NCBI GenBank assembly: GCA_035527455.1
Contig: DATLAN010000679.1
Coordinates: forward strand, 1 to 12,361
DNA length: 12,361 nucleotides
Direction of reading: 5' to 3'
Origin: DATLAN01 sp035527455
GTDB lineage: Bacteria > Planctomycetota > Planctomycetia > Pirellulales > Thermoguttaceae
The position numbers and the translations under genes are program-made. Below the pieces are notes generated by a model. That model was not told the DNA's origin. It worked only from the letters and a program-made list of their open reading frames with translations, and did not search any database. Positions 6,219-12,361 of this stretch are shown here, piece by piece. The first letter of the stretch is position 1, and the number at the start of each line of letters is the position of its first letter.

Positions 6219-6926
6219 ATGCCCGAACTGACCGCCGTGATCTCCGAAAACGTCGCTCGCGTCCGCCGGCGGATCGCCGAGGCGGCCGCCCGCTCGGGAC
6301 GTACGGCCGACGCGATCACGTTGGTGGCCGTGACCAAGTACGTCGGGCCGGCGGAAGCTCGCACACTGGTCGAGGCCGGTTGCACCGTGTTGGGCGAGAG
6401 CCGGCCGCAAGAGCTTTGGGACAAGGCCGAAGCCTTGCAGGACTTGCCCATTCGCTGGCACATGATCGGGCCCCTTCAGCGCAACAAGATCCGCCGCACG
6501 TTGCCGCTGGTCGATATGGTCGAGTCGGCCGACGGCCCGCGGTTGATCGCCGCGGTGGACCGCATCGCCGGCGAGATTTCCCGCCGCGTGCCGGTCCTGC
6601 TGGAAGTGAACGTCTCGGGCGAGACAGCCAAGCACGGGTTCGAGGTCGATGCCGTGGAGCCGCTTCTGGAAGAGCTGGCCGGATACCGCCACGTCGCAAT
6701 TCGCGGGCTGATGGGCATGGCCGGCCTGGAGGGCAGCTTGGACGACGCCCGGCGCGAGTTCGCCCTGCTTCGCCGGCTGCGCGACCGGTTGCGCGAGAAC
6801 TGCCCGGCGGGGATCGCGATGGACGAACTGTCGATGGGCATGAGCGGCGACTACGAGGTGGCGATCGAAGAGGGGGCCACGATGGTGCGCGTCGGTTCCG
6901 CGTTGTTCGCCGGGGTGCGACGATGA
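6219..6926 (+). CDS. yggS: YggS/PLPBP-family pyridoxal 5'-phosphate homeostasis protein
   Basis: This cytoplasmic PLP-binding protein belongs to the PROSC/PLPBP family, which buffers free PLP and affects amino-acid and keto-acid balance; no enzyme activity is established. The 235-residue single TIM-barrel domain (alanine racemase N-terminal fold) is the usual length. Visible family marks are VAVTKY with PLP lysine Lys40, GESRPQELWDKA (59-70, where most members have GEN), RWHMIGPLQRNK (79-90), NVSGETAKHGF (131-141), and the phosphate-binding end SMGMSGDYEVAI (205-216) plus VRVGSALF (223-230). The start ATG has no clear Shine-Dalgarno. It lies 34 bases after the LarA-like stop and overlaps yggU by four bases, so translational coupling is likely. 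Confidence 0.94.
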   Translation: MPELTAVISENVARVRRRIAEAAARSGRTADAITLVAVTKYVGPAEARTLVEAGCTVLGESRPQELWDKAEALQDLPIRWHMIGPLQRNKIRRTLPLVDMVESADGPRLIAAVDRIAGEISRRVPVLLEVNVSGETAKHGFEVDAVEPLLEELAGYRHVAIRGLMGMAGLEGSLDDARREFALLRRLRDRLRENCPAGIAMDELSMGMSGDYEVAIEEGATMVRVGSALFAGVRR

Positions 6927-7216
6927 TCGATTTGCAGCCGCACGCCGAAGGCACGATCCTGCCGATTCGTGCCCAGCCCGGGGCCCGCCGCAACGAGATC
7001 CGCGGCGAACAGGACGGGGCGTTGAAAGTCAGCGTGACGCAATCGCCGGAGAAGGGCAAGGCGAACAAGGCGTTGATGGCGCTGTTGAGCAAGCAGCTCT
7101 CTTTGAAAAAATCGCAACTGCAGTTGATCGCCGGCGAGACGTCGCATCACAAGCAACTGTTGGTCCGCGACATCACGCCGCAAGAGTTGGCCCGTCGGAT
7201 CGAGGAGTGTCTCTGA
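6923..7216 (+). CDS. yggU: YggU/DUF167 family protein
   Basis: This is a small protein of the DUF167 (PF02594) family; its biochemical role is not known. The 97 residues cover the whole domain: PIRAQPGARRNEI (14-26), then GALKVSVTQSPEKGKANKAL, which is the family's L+V...P..GKAN signature, then a GETSHHKQLLV segment where most members have G..SR.K.v.V. It begins inside yggS in an ATGA overlap (6923-6926), so the two are almost certainly translated together. yggS and yggU also neighbour each other in Escherichia coli, where yggT lies between them; no yggT is present here. The same frame is open far upstream through yggS, but that extension has no domain and is rejected. Confidence 0.92.
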   Translation: MIDLQPHAEGTILPIRAQPGARRNEIRGEQDGALKVSVTQSPEKGKANKALMALLSKQLSLKKSQLQLIAGETSHHKQLLVRDITPQELARRIEECL

Positions 7217-7217
7217 C

Positions 7218-7304
7218 GTGGGGCACGTTTCCAACGTGCCAAAACCCAAAAGGCACGTTGGAAACGTGCCACAACCCAAAAGGCACGTTGGAAACGTGCC
7301 CCAC
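7218..7304. repeat. Three-copy palindromic repeat between yggU and mmsA (palindrome C)
   Basis: A 19-base near-palindrome, GGCACGTT-GGA-AACGTGCC, occurs three times: 7222-7240 (inverted), 7252-7270 and 7282-7300. Copies 2 and 3 sit on a 30-base period with A/C-rich spacers (AACCCAAAA). The outermost 23 bases (7218-7240 and 7282-7304) form a perfect inverted repeat. Each copy can form its own 8-base hairpin, or copy 1 can pair with 2 or 3. It begins just after the yggU stop and may end that transcript or insulate it from the next gene. Confidence 0.92.
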
Positions 7305-7346
7305 AACATGACGTGAGACCCTAATGAGTTCAGACAAGGAATCCCC

Positions 7347-8828
7347 ATGCCCGTACGAGAGCTGAAGAACTACATCGGCGATCAATGGACGACTCCCGAC
7401 AGCCACGGTTCGCTGGAGGTGGAGAATCCCAGCACGCGGGAAGTCATCGCCCGGGTGCCGCTTTCTACGGCCACGGAAGTCGATCGGGCGGTGGAGGCCG
7501 CCGCCGGCGCGTTTCCCGCCTGGCGTGCCACGCCCGTCTCGCGGCGGTGCGAACTGTTGTTTCGGTTCGCCGAACTGCTGCGTACCCACGCCGAAGATCT
7601 CACCCGGCTGATTACGCGGGAAAACGGCAAGTCGCTGCCCGACGCCCGGGCGGAAGTGAAACGGGCGCTGGAAAACACCGAGGTCGCGTGCGGGATGCCC
7701 GTCTTGCAGCAGGGCGACAAGCTGATCGGCGGGGCCGCGGACATCGACGGCGAGGTGCTCCGCGTGCCGCTGGGCGTTTTCGGCATGATCGCCCCGTTCA
7801 ACTTCCCCTTGATGGTCCCCTTCTGGTTCTTCCCCTATGCGTTGGCGAGCGGCAACACGTACGTGGTCAAGCCGTCGGAGCAGGTCCCGCTGAGCATGAA
7901 CCGGGTGGCGGAACTGATCCACGAGGCCGGATTCCCGCCGGGCGTGTTCAACGTGGTCCACGGCGATCGCCGGGCGGCCGAGCGGCTCCTGGAAAACCCG
8001 AGCGTGCAAGGCATTTCTTTCGTGGGCACGTCGCGCGTGTGCCGCATCGTGGCCACGCGCTGTGCGGAGACGGGCAAGCGCTTCCAGGCGCTGGGCAGCG
8101 CCAAAAACCACCTGGTCGCCATGCCCGACGCCAAAATGGACGACATGATCCGCAACATGATCACCTCCTGCTACGGGTGCGCCGGACAGCGTTGCATGGC
8201 GTCTTCGGCCATCGTCGGCGTGGGCGAGACGACGTATCGGGAGGTCTGCCGGCGGTTCGTGGCCGCGTCGAGGGAGGTGCGGGCGGCCGATCCGCTCGAT
8301 CCGGCCGTGGCCGACGAGCCGATGGTCCTCGGCCCGGTCATCTCGGCCAAGGCGAAGCAGTTCATCCACGAGATGATCCAAACGGGCATCGACGAGGGCG
8401 CCACGCTGGCCTTGGACGGCCGCACCCTGGTCATCCCCGGCTGCGAAGACGGACACTTCGTCGGCCCGACGGTTTTCACCGACGTGCGACCGGGCATGAA
8501 GATCCATCGGACGGAGATCTTCGGCCCGGTGGTGGTGATCCTCAAGGCCGAAACGCTCGACGAGGCGATCGGCATCATCAACGGCCACCAATACGGCAAC
8601 GGTGCGTCGATCTACACGCAGAACGGCTATTTCGCCCGCAAGTTCAAGCTGGAAACCGACTGCGGCATGATCGGGATCAACGTCGGCATTCCCGCCCCGG
8701 TTGCCCCGCTGCCCTTCGGCGGGATGAAGGAATCGCTCTTTGCCGACACCAAGGGGCAAGGGCGAGCGGCGATCGACTTCTTCACGGACCGGAAGATCGT
8801 CACGGAGCGGTATTGGGCAGAGACGTAG
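7347..8828 (+). CDS. mmsA: CoA-acylating methylmalonate-semialdehyde dehydrogenase
   Basis: This cytoplasmic enzyme oxidises methylmalonate semialdehyde or malonate semialdehyde with NAD and CoA to propionyl-CoA or acetyl-CoA, in valine, thymine or myo-inositol breakdown (EC 1.2.1.27). The 493 residues are a full aldehyde dehydrogenase chain: oxyanion Asn152 in APFNFP, NAD-binding KPSEQVP (175-181), SFVGTSRV (224-231), and catalytic Cys283 in GCAGQRCMA. The place where ordinary ALDHs carry the general-base glutamate (ELGGK) reads ALGSAKNHL, the replacement typical of the CoA-dependent MmsA/IolA branch. The start is well supported: AAGGA lies 6 bases upstream of the ATG. No other valine or inositol catabolism genes are adjacent, so the pathway cannot be fixed. 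Its last 29 bases overlap the convergent sulfatase gene. Confidence 0.93.
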   Translation: MPVRELKNYIGDQWTTPDSHGSLEVENPSTREVIARVPLSTATEVDRAVEAAAGAFPAWRATPVSRRCELLFRFAELLRTHAEDLTRLITRENGKSLPDARAEVKRALENTEVACGMPVLQQGDKLIGGAADIDGEVLRVPLGVFGMIAPFNFPLMVPFWFFPYALASGNTYVVKPSEQVPLSMNRVAELIHEAGFPPGVFNVVHGDRRAAERLLENPSVQGISFVGTSRVCRIVATRCAETGKRFQALGSAKNHLVAMPDAKMDDMIRNMITSCYGCAGQRCMASSAIVGVGETTYREVCRRFVAASREVRAADPLDPAVADEPMVLGPVISAKAKQFIHEMIQTGIDEGATLALDGRTLVIPGCEDGHFVGPTVFTDVRPGMKIHRTEIFGPVVVILKAETLDEAIGIINGHQYGNGASIYTQNGYFARKFKLETDCGMIGINVGIPAPVAPLPFGGMKESLFADTKGQGRAAIDFFTDRKIVTERYWAET

Positions 8829-10662
8829 TCGTCTTGGGTTGGAGTTCCGGCTTCCTGCAATAGACGTAATAGGCGCCGGCAATCGGCTTCTTCTGCGCGT
8901 CGAGCAATTCCGCCCGCACTTCGTAATCCGCCTTTTCCAGCGGCATGTCAAAGGTGATTTCCGTCTCCGCGCCGCTGAGTGCTCTTGTGCCGACATAATC
9001 TCCAACCGTGAGGCGAACGTGCGCGACCGGCAATGCTTTGTAGGGCGAAGCCTCGCCGGCGTAGATCAGGTGTCGCTTTCCACCCTCGGCGTCCCAGGCG
9101 TTGACTTCGTTATTCAGCGACGGAACGCCGGAGATGGGGGCGTCGGCTTCCCGCGGCCAGCGCCGGACTTCGAACCGATAGCGTCCCGCTTCCGCGGTTG
9201 CGATCCGCCACTCGCCGACCTGCGGCGCGCCGGCGGAGACCTGCGCGTGATTCCAAGGCGGATCGGGCAGATACCAATCCGAGCAGTGCAGAAACGTCTC
9301 CGGGTCGGCGGGATGGCCGACGATGAACTTGACGCGCTCCCGGTCGTTGGGCGTCACGCGCTTCCAGTAGACATCGAACGCCTGCTGCAATTGCTCGACG
9401 ACGTCGGGGTGTTCCTGGAAAACGTTGTTTTGCTGGCCGGGGTCGGCCGAAAGGTCGTAGAGTTCTTTGGCATTCACCAGCCGCCAGCGATTGGTCATCG
9501 CCGCCGTGTTGTCCCACGGCCCGGGCTCGTACGTGCGCTGGAGTTCGACGAACAAGGTCCGCTCCGGCAGGGCCGTTTGGGGCTCGTATAGCTGCCGCTT
9601 GAAGCTGCGGCCGTCGAAGTCGACTTGACGGGGAGGCGTCAATCCGCAAAGGTCGATCAGCGTCGGCAGCACGTCGAAATGCGCCGTGAGGTCGCCGACG
9701 TCCGAGCCGTGACGGAGTTTTCCCGCCGGCCAGTGGATGAAGAACGGCACGCGATGCCCGCCTTCGTAGACCGTTCCCTTCTTGCCCCGCATCCCCGCAT
9801 TGAAGAGCCGCACGCCCGCCGTGCCGCCGTTATCGGTCATGAAGATCAGGATCGTGTTCTCGGCCAGGCCCTCCTCCGCCAGGGCTTTCCGCAGCAGGCC
9901 GATGTTGCGGTCCACGCGCTCGATCCCGGCGAAAAAGTAGGCGACGCCCTTGTCGACTTGCTTTTCGTACTTTTCGGCCCACGCGCGGTCCGGCACCGTG
10001 TGCGGCGAATGGGGAATGTAGGTGTTCAGGTAAACGAAGAACGGCTGCTGGCTCGGGCTTTTGACGAAATCGATCGCCGCGTTGAAAAACACGTCGGGGG
10101 CGTAGCCTTTTCTGAATTCCCGTTCGCCGTTGTGCAGGTAGACGTCGTCGACGCGGTCGTTGGTGAAATAGTCGTCGGTCGTGCCCGTGCCGCCGTCGCC
10201 CTGGCCCAACCACTGGTCGAACCCGCGATCCATGGGGCGATAGGGGTAATTCGAGCCCAGATGCCACTTGCCGAACATGCCGGTGCGGTAGCCCGAGGCC
10301 TTGAAGGCGTCGGCCATGGTCATTTCGCTCGCCCGCAGGTGGTTGCCGCCGGCGATCGTGTGCCAGACCTTGGCCCGGTGGGAGTATTTGCCCGACATCA
10401 GCGCCCCGCGGGTCGGCGAACAGGTTGGATCGACGTGGAAATTGGTGAAGCGGACGGCCTCCCGGTACAGCCGGTCAAGTTGCGGCGTCTCGATCACCGG
10501 ATTACCGTGACAGGCCAAGTCGCCGTAGCCCTGATCGTCGGCCATGATCAGGATGACGTTGGGGCGTTCAGCCCATGCCGCGGCCGAAAAGGCGGACAAC
10601 ATGGCCACCATCGTCAACACGGCGATCCCGTCGACTCTGAAGTTGGCTTGATTGCCTTTCAT
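8800..10662 (-). CDS. Secreted type I (formylglycine) sulfatase
   Basis: This exported hydrolase should remove sulfate esters, probably from sulfated polysaccharides; the exact substrate is not readable. Residues 1-31 are a signal peptide (cleavage after AAWA). The alkaline-phosphatase-like domain starts at RPNVILIMADDQGYGD (metal-binding Asp42, Asp43). The sulfatase signature is CSPTRGALMSGKYSHR, with Cys81 converted to formylglycine by a maturase not seen here, and Arg85. Other active-site pieces are GKWHLG (Lys132, His134), PHSPH (His218), TDNGG (Asp277, Asn278) and MRGKKGTVYEGG. Beyond about residue 470, a C-terminal extension of about 150 residues looks beta-rich (GRYRFEVRRW, HVRLTVGDY). 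The start has GGAG 8 bases upstream. Planctomycetes carry many such genes. The gene lies opposite mmsA, overlapping its 3' end by 29 bases. Confidence 0.94.
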   Translation of the reverse strand: MKGNQANFRVDGIAVLTMVAMLSAFSAAAWAERPNVILIMADDQGYGDLACHGNPVIETPQLDRLYREAVRFTNFHVDPTCSPTRGALMSGKYSHRAKVWHTIAGGNHLRASEMTMADAFKASGYRTGMFGKWHLGSNYPYRPMDRGFDQWLGQGDGGTGTTDDYFTNDRVDDVYLHNGEREFRKGYAPDVFFNAAIDFVKSPSQQPFFVYLNTYIPHSPHTVPDRAWAEKYEKQVDKGVAYFFAGIERVDRNIGLLRKALAEEGLAENTILIFMTDNGGTAGVRLFNAGMRGKKGTVYEGGHRVPFFIHWPAGKLRHGSDVGDLTAHFDVLPTLIDLCGLTPPRQVDFDGRSFKRQLYEPQTALPERTLFVELQRTYEPGPWDNTAAMTNRWRLVNAKELYDLSADPGQQNNVFQEHPDVVEQLQQAFDVYWKRVTPNDRERVKFIVGHPADPETFLHCSDWYLPDPPWNHAQVSAGAPQVGEWRIATAEAGRYRFEVRRWPREADAPISGVPSLNNEVNAWDAEGGKRHLIYAGEASPYKALPVAHVRLTVGDYVGTRALSGAETEITFDMPLEKADYEVRAELLDAQKKPIAGAYYVYCRKPELQPKTTTSLPNTAP

Positions 10663-10683
10663 GATTCATTCTCCGTGTGTCAA

Positions 10684-10992
10684 CCGAAAAGGGGCTCCTC
10701 GCCAGAATTTGTGGGTTGATTTCAGCCCATGGAGCTGTAACGTGTTTCGCACAAATGCCTTGGGGCGGTCGAGGCCGTAAGTTTTTCAACGGTGAGAAAC
10801 CCAGTACGGGTTCCTCTTCTCTGTTCGGGGCGAATAGAGAAGAGGAACCCGTACTGGGCAGCTCTTTTCACCCGTGAATCTCCGGCAGAATTCCCATTCT
10901 TTTTGTCCTCCCATCCCTCAGAAAACCTGAGCATGAATCACCAACACGCCTGCAATTCACCCACAAATTCTGGCGAAGAGCCCGAAAAGGGG
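10684..10992. mobile_element. MITE-like element: terminal inverted repeats, flanking direct repeat, no coding capacity (element D)
   Basis: Terminal arms at 10692-10716 and 10959-10983 are 25 bases long with 24 matches (core TCGCCAGAATTTGTGGGT). An 11-base direct repeat, CCGAAAAGGGG, lies at both outer ends (10684-10694 and 10982-10992), overlapping the arm ends by two or three bases. The distance between outer arm ends is 292 bases, and the interior carries a strong hairpin but no transposase. That is the architecture of a miniature inverted-repeat element with a target duplication. A dispersed palindromic repeat not moved by a transposase is the alternative. Confidence 0.5.
10791..10872. 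repeat. Very strong 28-base hairpin nested in element D (hairpin E)
   Basis: Arms 10800-10827 and 10831-10858 pair at all 28 positions (one G-U at 10823/10835) around a 3-base GGG loop. The arm includes CCCAGTACGGGTTCCTCTTC. Beyond an interior loop, GGTGA (10791-10795) can pair with TCACC (10868-10872), extending the fold. It lacks a U-tract on either strand, so it is not a classic intrinsic terminator, though it would be very stable in RNA or as a cruciform. Confidence 0.9.
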
Positions 10993-11138
10993 GCGATGCC
11001 TTGAAGGCCCAGATAGGGTGTCCTTCCTCTCCTGCGATTATATAGCGGCACCGTGTACCATGGGTATGACCTGGGACGGCGCCATTCATGACACAACCCT
11101 ACGTCATCGGCCTGCCTCTATCGATGGGCAATTCCGGA

Positions 11139-11227
11139 CTTGGGGTCAGGCCGTGAACAATGAATAGTACGGACCACGCGTGACGCCACGAGCCGTCTCT
11201 ATTCATTGTTCACGGCCTGACCCCGGG
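11139..11227. repeat. Long inverted repeat downstream of nadA (palindrome F, REP-like)
   Basis: Perfect 26-base arms at 11142-11167 and 11199-11224 (GGGGTCAGGCCGTGAACAAT, then GAATAG) can be extended outwards by three pairs, two of them G-U, to 11139 and 11227. Inside, ACGG (11169-11172) can pair with CCGT (11193-11196). It begins 47 bases beyond the nadA stop on the - strand and may serve as its terminator. From memory, a GGGGTCAGG start followed by a TGAA-rich stretch resembles REP-type repeats associated with RAYT (Y1) transposases; that link is inference. Confidence 0.88.
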
Positions 11228-11274
11228 CACTAACACAGATTGCCGCGCGCCCCATTTGCCCCAATTTGGGTAGA

Positions 11275-12361
11275 CTATTTCACCTGCAGCATCCGCTCCA
11301 GTGCCAGCAGCGCCCCGGCGGCCGTTTGGTCGTCCACTTCGATCACGTTGACCGGCGTGCCGGCGGCGAGGTTTTCCAGGGACCAGCAGAGATGGGCCAG
11401 GTCGATGCGGTACATCGTGGCGCACATGCAGACCGTCGGCGAGAGGAAATGGATCTGCTGCTCGGGGAATTCGTGCTTCAGACGGTTGACCAGGTGCAGT
11501 TCCGTGCCGATGGCCCACTTCGTGCCCGGGGCCGCCGCCTCGACCGCCTTGATGATCTTGCCGGTCGATCCGATCACGTCGGCCTGATCGACCACCTCCA
11601 TCCGGCATTCCGGATGGACCACGATCTTGATGCCCGGGTGGTTCCGGCGGAACTGCTCGACGTGTTCGGGCAGGAACACCTGGTGGACGCTGCAATGGCC
11701 CTGCCAGAGAAGCACGCGACTTTTGCGAACGGCCTCTTCGGAGTTGCCGCCCAGTTCGTCCGCGTGCGGGTCCCAGACGGGCATTTCGGAAAGCGGGATG
11801 CCCATCGCCCGGGCCGTGTTGCTGCCGAGGTGCTGGTCGGGGAAGAAGAGCACGCGCCGGCGTCGGGCGAATGCCCAATCGAGCGCCGCCCGCGCGTTGG
11901 CCGACGTGCAGACCAGCCCGCCGTGCCGGCCGCAGAAGGCCTTCAGCGTGGCCGCCGAGTTGACGTACGTGATCGGCATCAGGTCGTCGACCTCGATCAC
12001 GGCGGCCAACTGCTCCCAGCAGTCTTCCACCTGGTCGATCTCGGCCATATCGGCCAGGGAACAGCCGGCGGACAGATCGGGCAGGATCACGGTCACGCGT
12101 CGGCCGTTGCGCTGCTTGAGCCGCTCGGGCCGATTGGCCAGGATATCGGCCGTCTCGGCCATGAAGTGGACGCCGCAGAAGGCGATCGCCCGGCAGTTCT
12201 CATCCCCGGCGGCCGACGCGCTGAGCTGATAGCTGTCGCCGCGGAGGTCGGCCAGCGCGATCACTTCGTCTTGCTGGTAGTGGTGCCCGAGGATCAACAG
12301 CCGCGGACCCATTTCCGCCCGCACGATGTTGATCCGCTCGGTGAGCACATCGTTGTCGAGC
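11275..12361 (-). CDS. nadA: Quinolinate synthase A, 5' end cut by the window edge
   Basis: This cytoplasmic [4Fe-4S] enzyme condenses iminoaspartate with dihydroxyacetone phosphate to quinolinate in de novo NAD synthesis. The frame is open to the right edge. The first possible start inside it (GTG at 12348) lies only about 18 residues before LLILGHHYQQDEVI, and family members usually have more sequence there, so I treat the gene as partial. Numbered from that GTG, the three cluster cysteines are Cys96 (SAGCSLAD), Cys219 (WQGHCSVH) and Cys309 (CATMYRIDL, the C-x-x-M site). Other marks are CGVHFMAETADIL, YVNSAA, FPDQHLG, HPEC and IGSTGKII. These match the longer NadA subtype with HPEC. nadB and nadC are not visible. 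Palindrome F follows 47 bases after the stop. Confidence 0.96.
   Translation of the reverse strand, partial: LDNDVLTERINIVRAEMGPRLLILGHHYQQDEVIALADLRGDSYQLSASAAGDENCRAIAFCGVHFMAETADILANRPERLKQRNGRRVTVILPDLSAGCSLADMAEIDQVEDCWEQLAAVIEVDDLMPITYVNSAATLKAFCGRHGGLVCTSANARAALDWAFARRRRVLFFPDQHLGSNTARAMGIPLSEMPVWDPHADELGGNSEEAVRKSRVLLWQGHCSVHQVFLPEHVEQFRRNHPGIKIVVHPECRMEVVDQADVIGSTGKIIKAVEAAAPGTKWAIGTELHLVNRLKHEFPEQQIHFLSPTVCMCATMYRIDLAHLCWSLENLAAGTPVNVIEVDDQTAAGALLALERMLQVK

Larger units (their letters stand above)
10663..11274. other. Repeat-rich intergenic region between sulfatase and nadA
   Basis: This 612-base gap holds no gene that I can support. Three small open frames (70-73 codons, at 10722-10934, 10792-11004 and 10868-11089) run through the repeats, lack homology that I recognise, and appear on both strands. 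What the region does hold is an element flanked by terminal inverted repeats (10684-10992), a nested 28-base hairpin (10800-10858) and a separate long palindrome (11139-11227), each listed separately. Positions 10993-11138 show nothing I can name. I could not place a sulfatase promoter with confidence. Confidence 0.7.

Noticed and set aside
5273..6463. 396-codon - strand frame opposite the LarA-like and yggS genes
   Set aside because: It spans two well-supported + strand genes and has no recognisable motif.
6380..6922. Upstream extension of the yggU frame through yggS
   Set aside because: Arg-rich shadow sequence with no domain; the DUF167 domain is complete from ATG 6923.
7222..7300. Possible CRISPR-like array (three 19-base repeats at 30-base steps)
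   Set aside because: The spacers are nearly identical and only 11 bases long, one copy is inverted, and there are no cas genes.
7173..9005. 610-codon open frame on the - strand opposite mmsA
   Set aside because: Shadow of a clear aldehyde dehydrogenase gene; its peptide is rich in Asp/His/Arg with no fold motif, and it reads through palindrome C.
9625..10719. 364-codon + strand frame opposite the sulfatase
   Set aside because: Antisense to a gene with intact sulfatase motifs; no domain of its own.
10722..11089. Three small frames of 70-73 codons between the sulfatase and nadA
   Set aside because: They run through inverted repeats on both strands and have no ribosome site or motif that I recognise.

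Overview
The window looks like chromosomal DNA of a GC-rich planctomycete, probably near Pirellulales. This rests on the mix of contents, not on a marker gene: an exported FGly-type sulfatase, a lipoprotein joining a TlpA thioredoxin domain to a C-terminal propeller-like domain, a very cysteine-rich exported repeat protein, weak Shine-Dalgarno use, and long palindromic repeats in nearly every gap. There is no rRNA, tRNA, CRISPR array, prophage or transposase gene.

Layout from left to right. Positions 1-654 (+) hold the C-terminal two thirds of a cysteine synthase, closed by a strong hairpin terminator. Positions 791-1450 (-) encode a 219-residue exported protein of CEPA-type repeats, about one fifth cysteine. 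Positions 1743-2075 (+) encode a stand-alone HPt phosphotransfer protein. Positions 2249-4705 (-) encode an 818-residue lipoprotein with a LolA/DUF2092-like region, a TlpA thioredoxin domain (WCQPC) and a C-terminal FG-GAP/propeller-like region. Diverging from it, a + strand cluster encodes a LarA-like (DUF2088) protein that seems to have lost its catalytic residues (4964-6184), a YggS/PLPBP protein (6219-6926) and a YggU/DUF167 protein (6923-7216). A CoA-acylating methylmalonate-semialdehyde dehydrogenase follows at 7347-8828 (+). Its 3' end overlaps a convergent sulfatase gene (8800-10662, -) by 29 bases. After 612 bases of repeat-rich DNA, nadA (quinolinate synthase, -) runs off the right edge.

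Most genes are housekeeping or catabolic and do not form one pathway. Two groupings are worth noting. The LarA-like, yggS and yggU genes are tightly packed and probably co-transcribed from a good sigma70-type promoter at 4882-4909. Within 5 kb on the left lie a cysteine-making enzyme, a secreted protein of about 39 cysteines and a membrane-anchored thioredoxin-fold protein. That invites, but does not prove, a link through cysteine supply and extracytoplasmic thiol chemistry.

The main non-coding signal is a set of at least six long inverted repeats of different sequence, nearly one per intergenic gap. One is a 292-base segment with 25-base terminal inverted repeats, an 11-base flanking direct repeat and a very strong internal hairpin, and it resembles a MITE. 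I found no clearly new multi-gene defence or biosynthetic system. The best leads are the modular cysteine-rich protein, the LarA-like probable pseudoenzyme, the TlpA fusion and the palindrome families.
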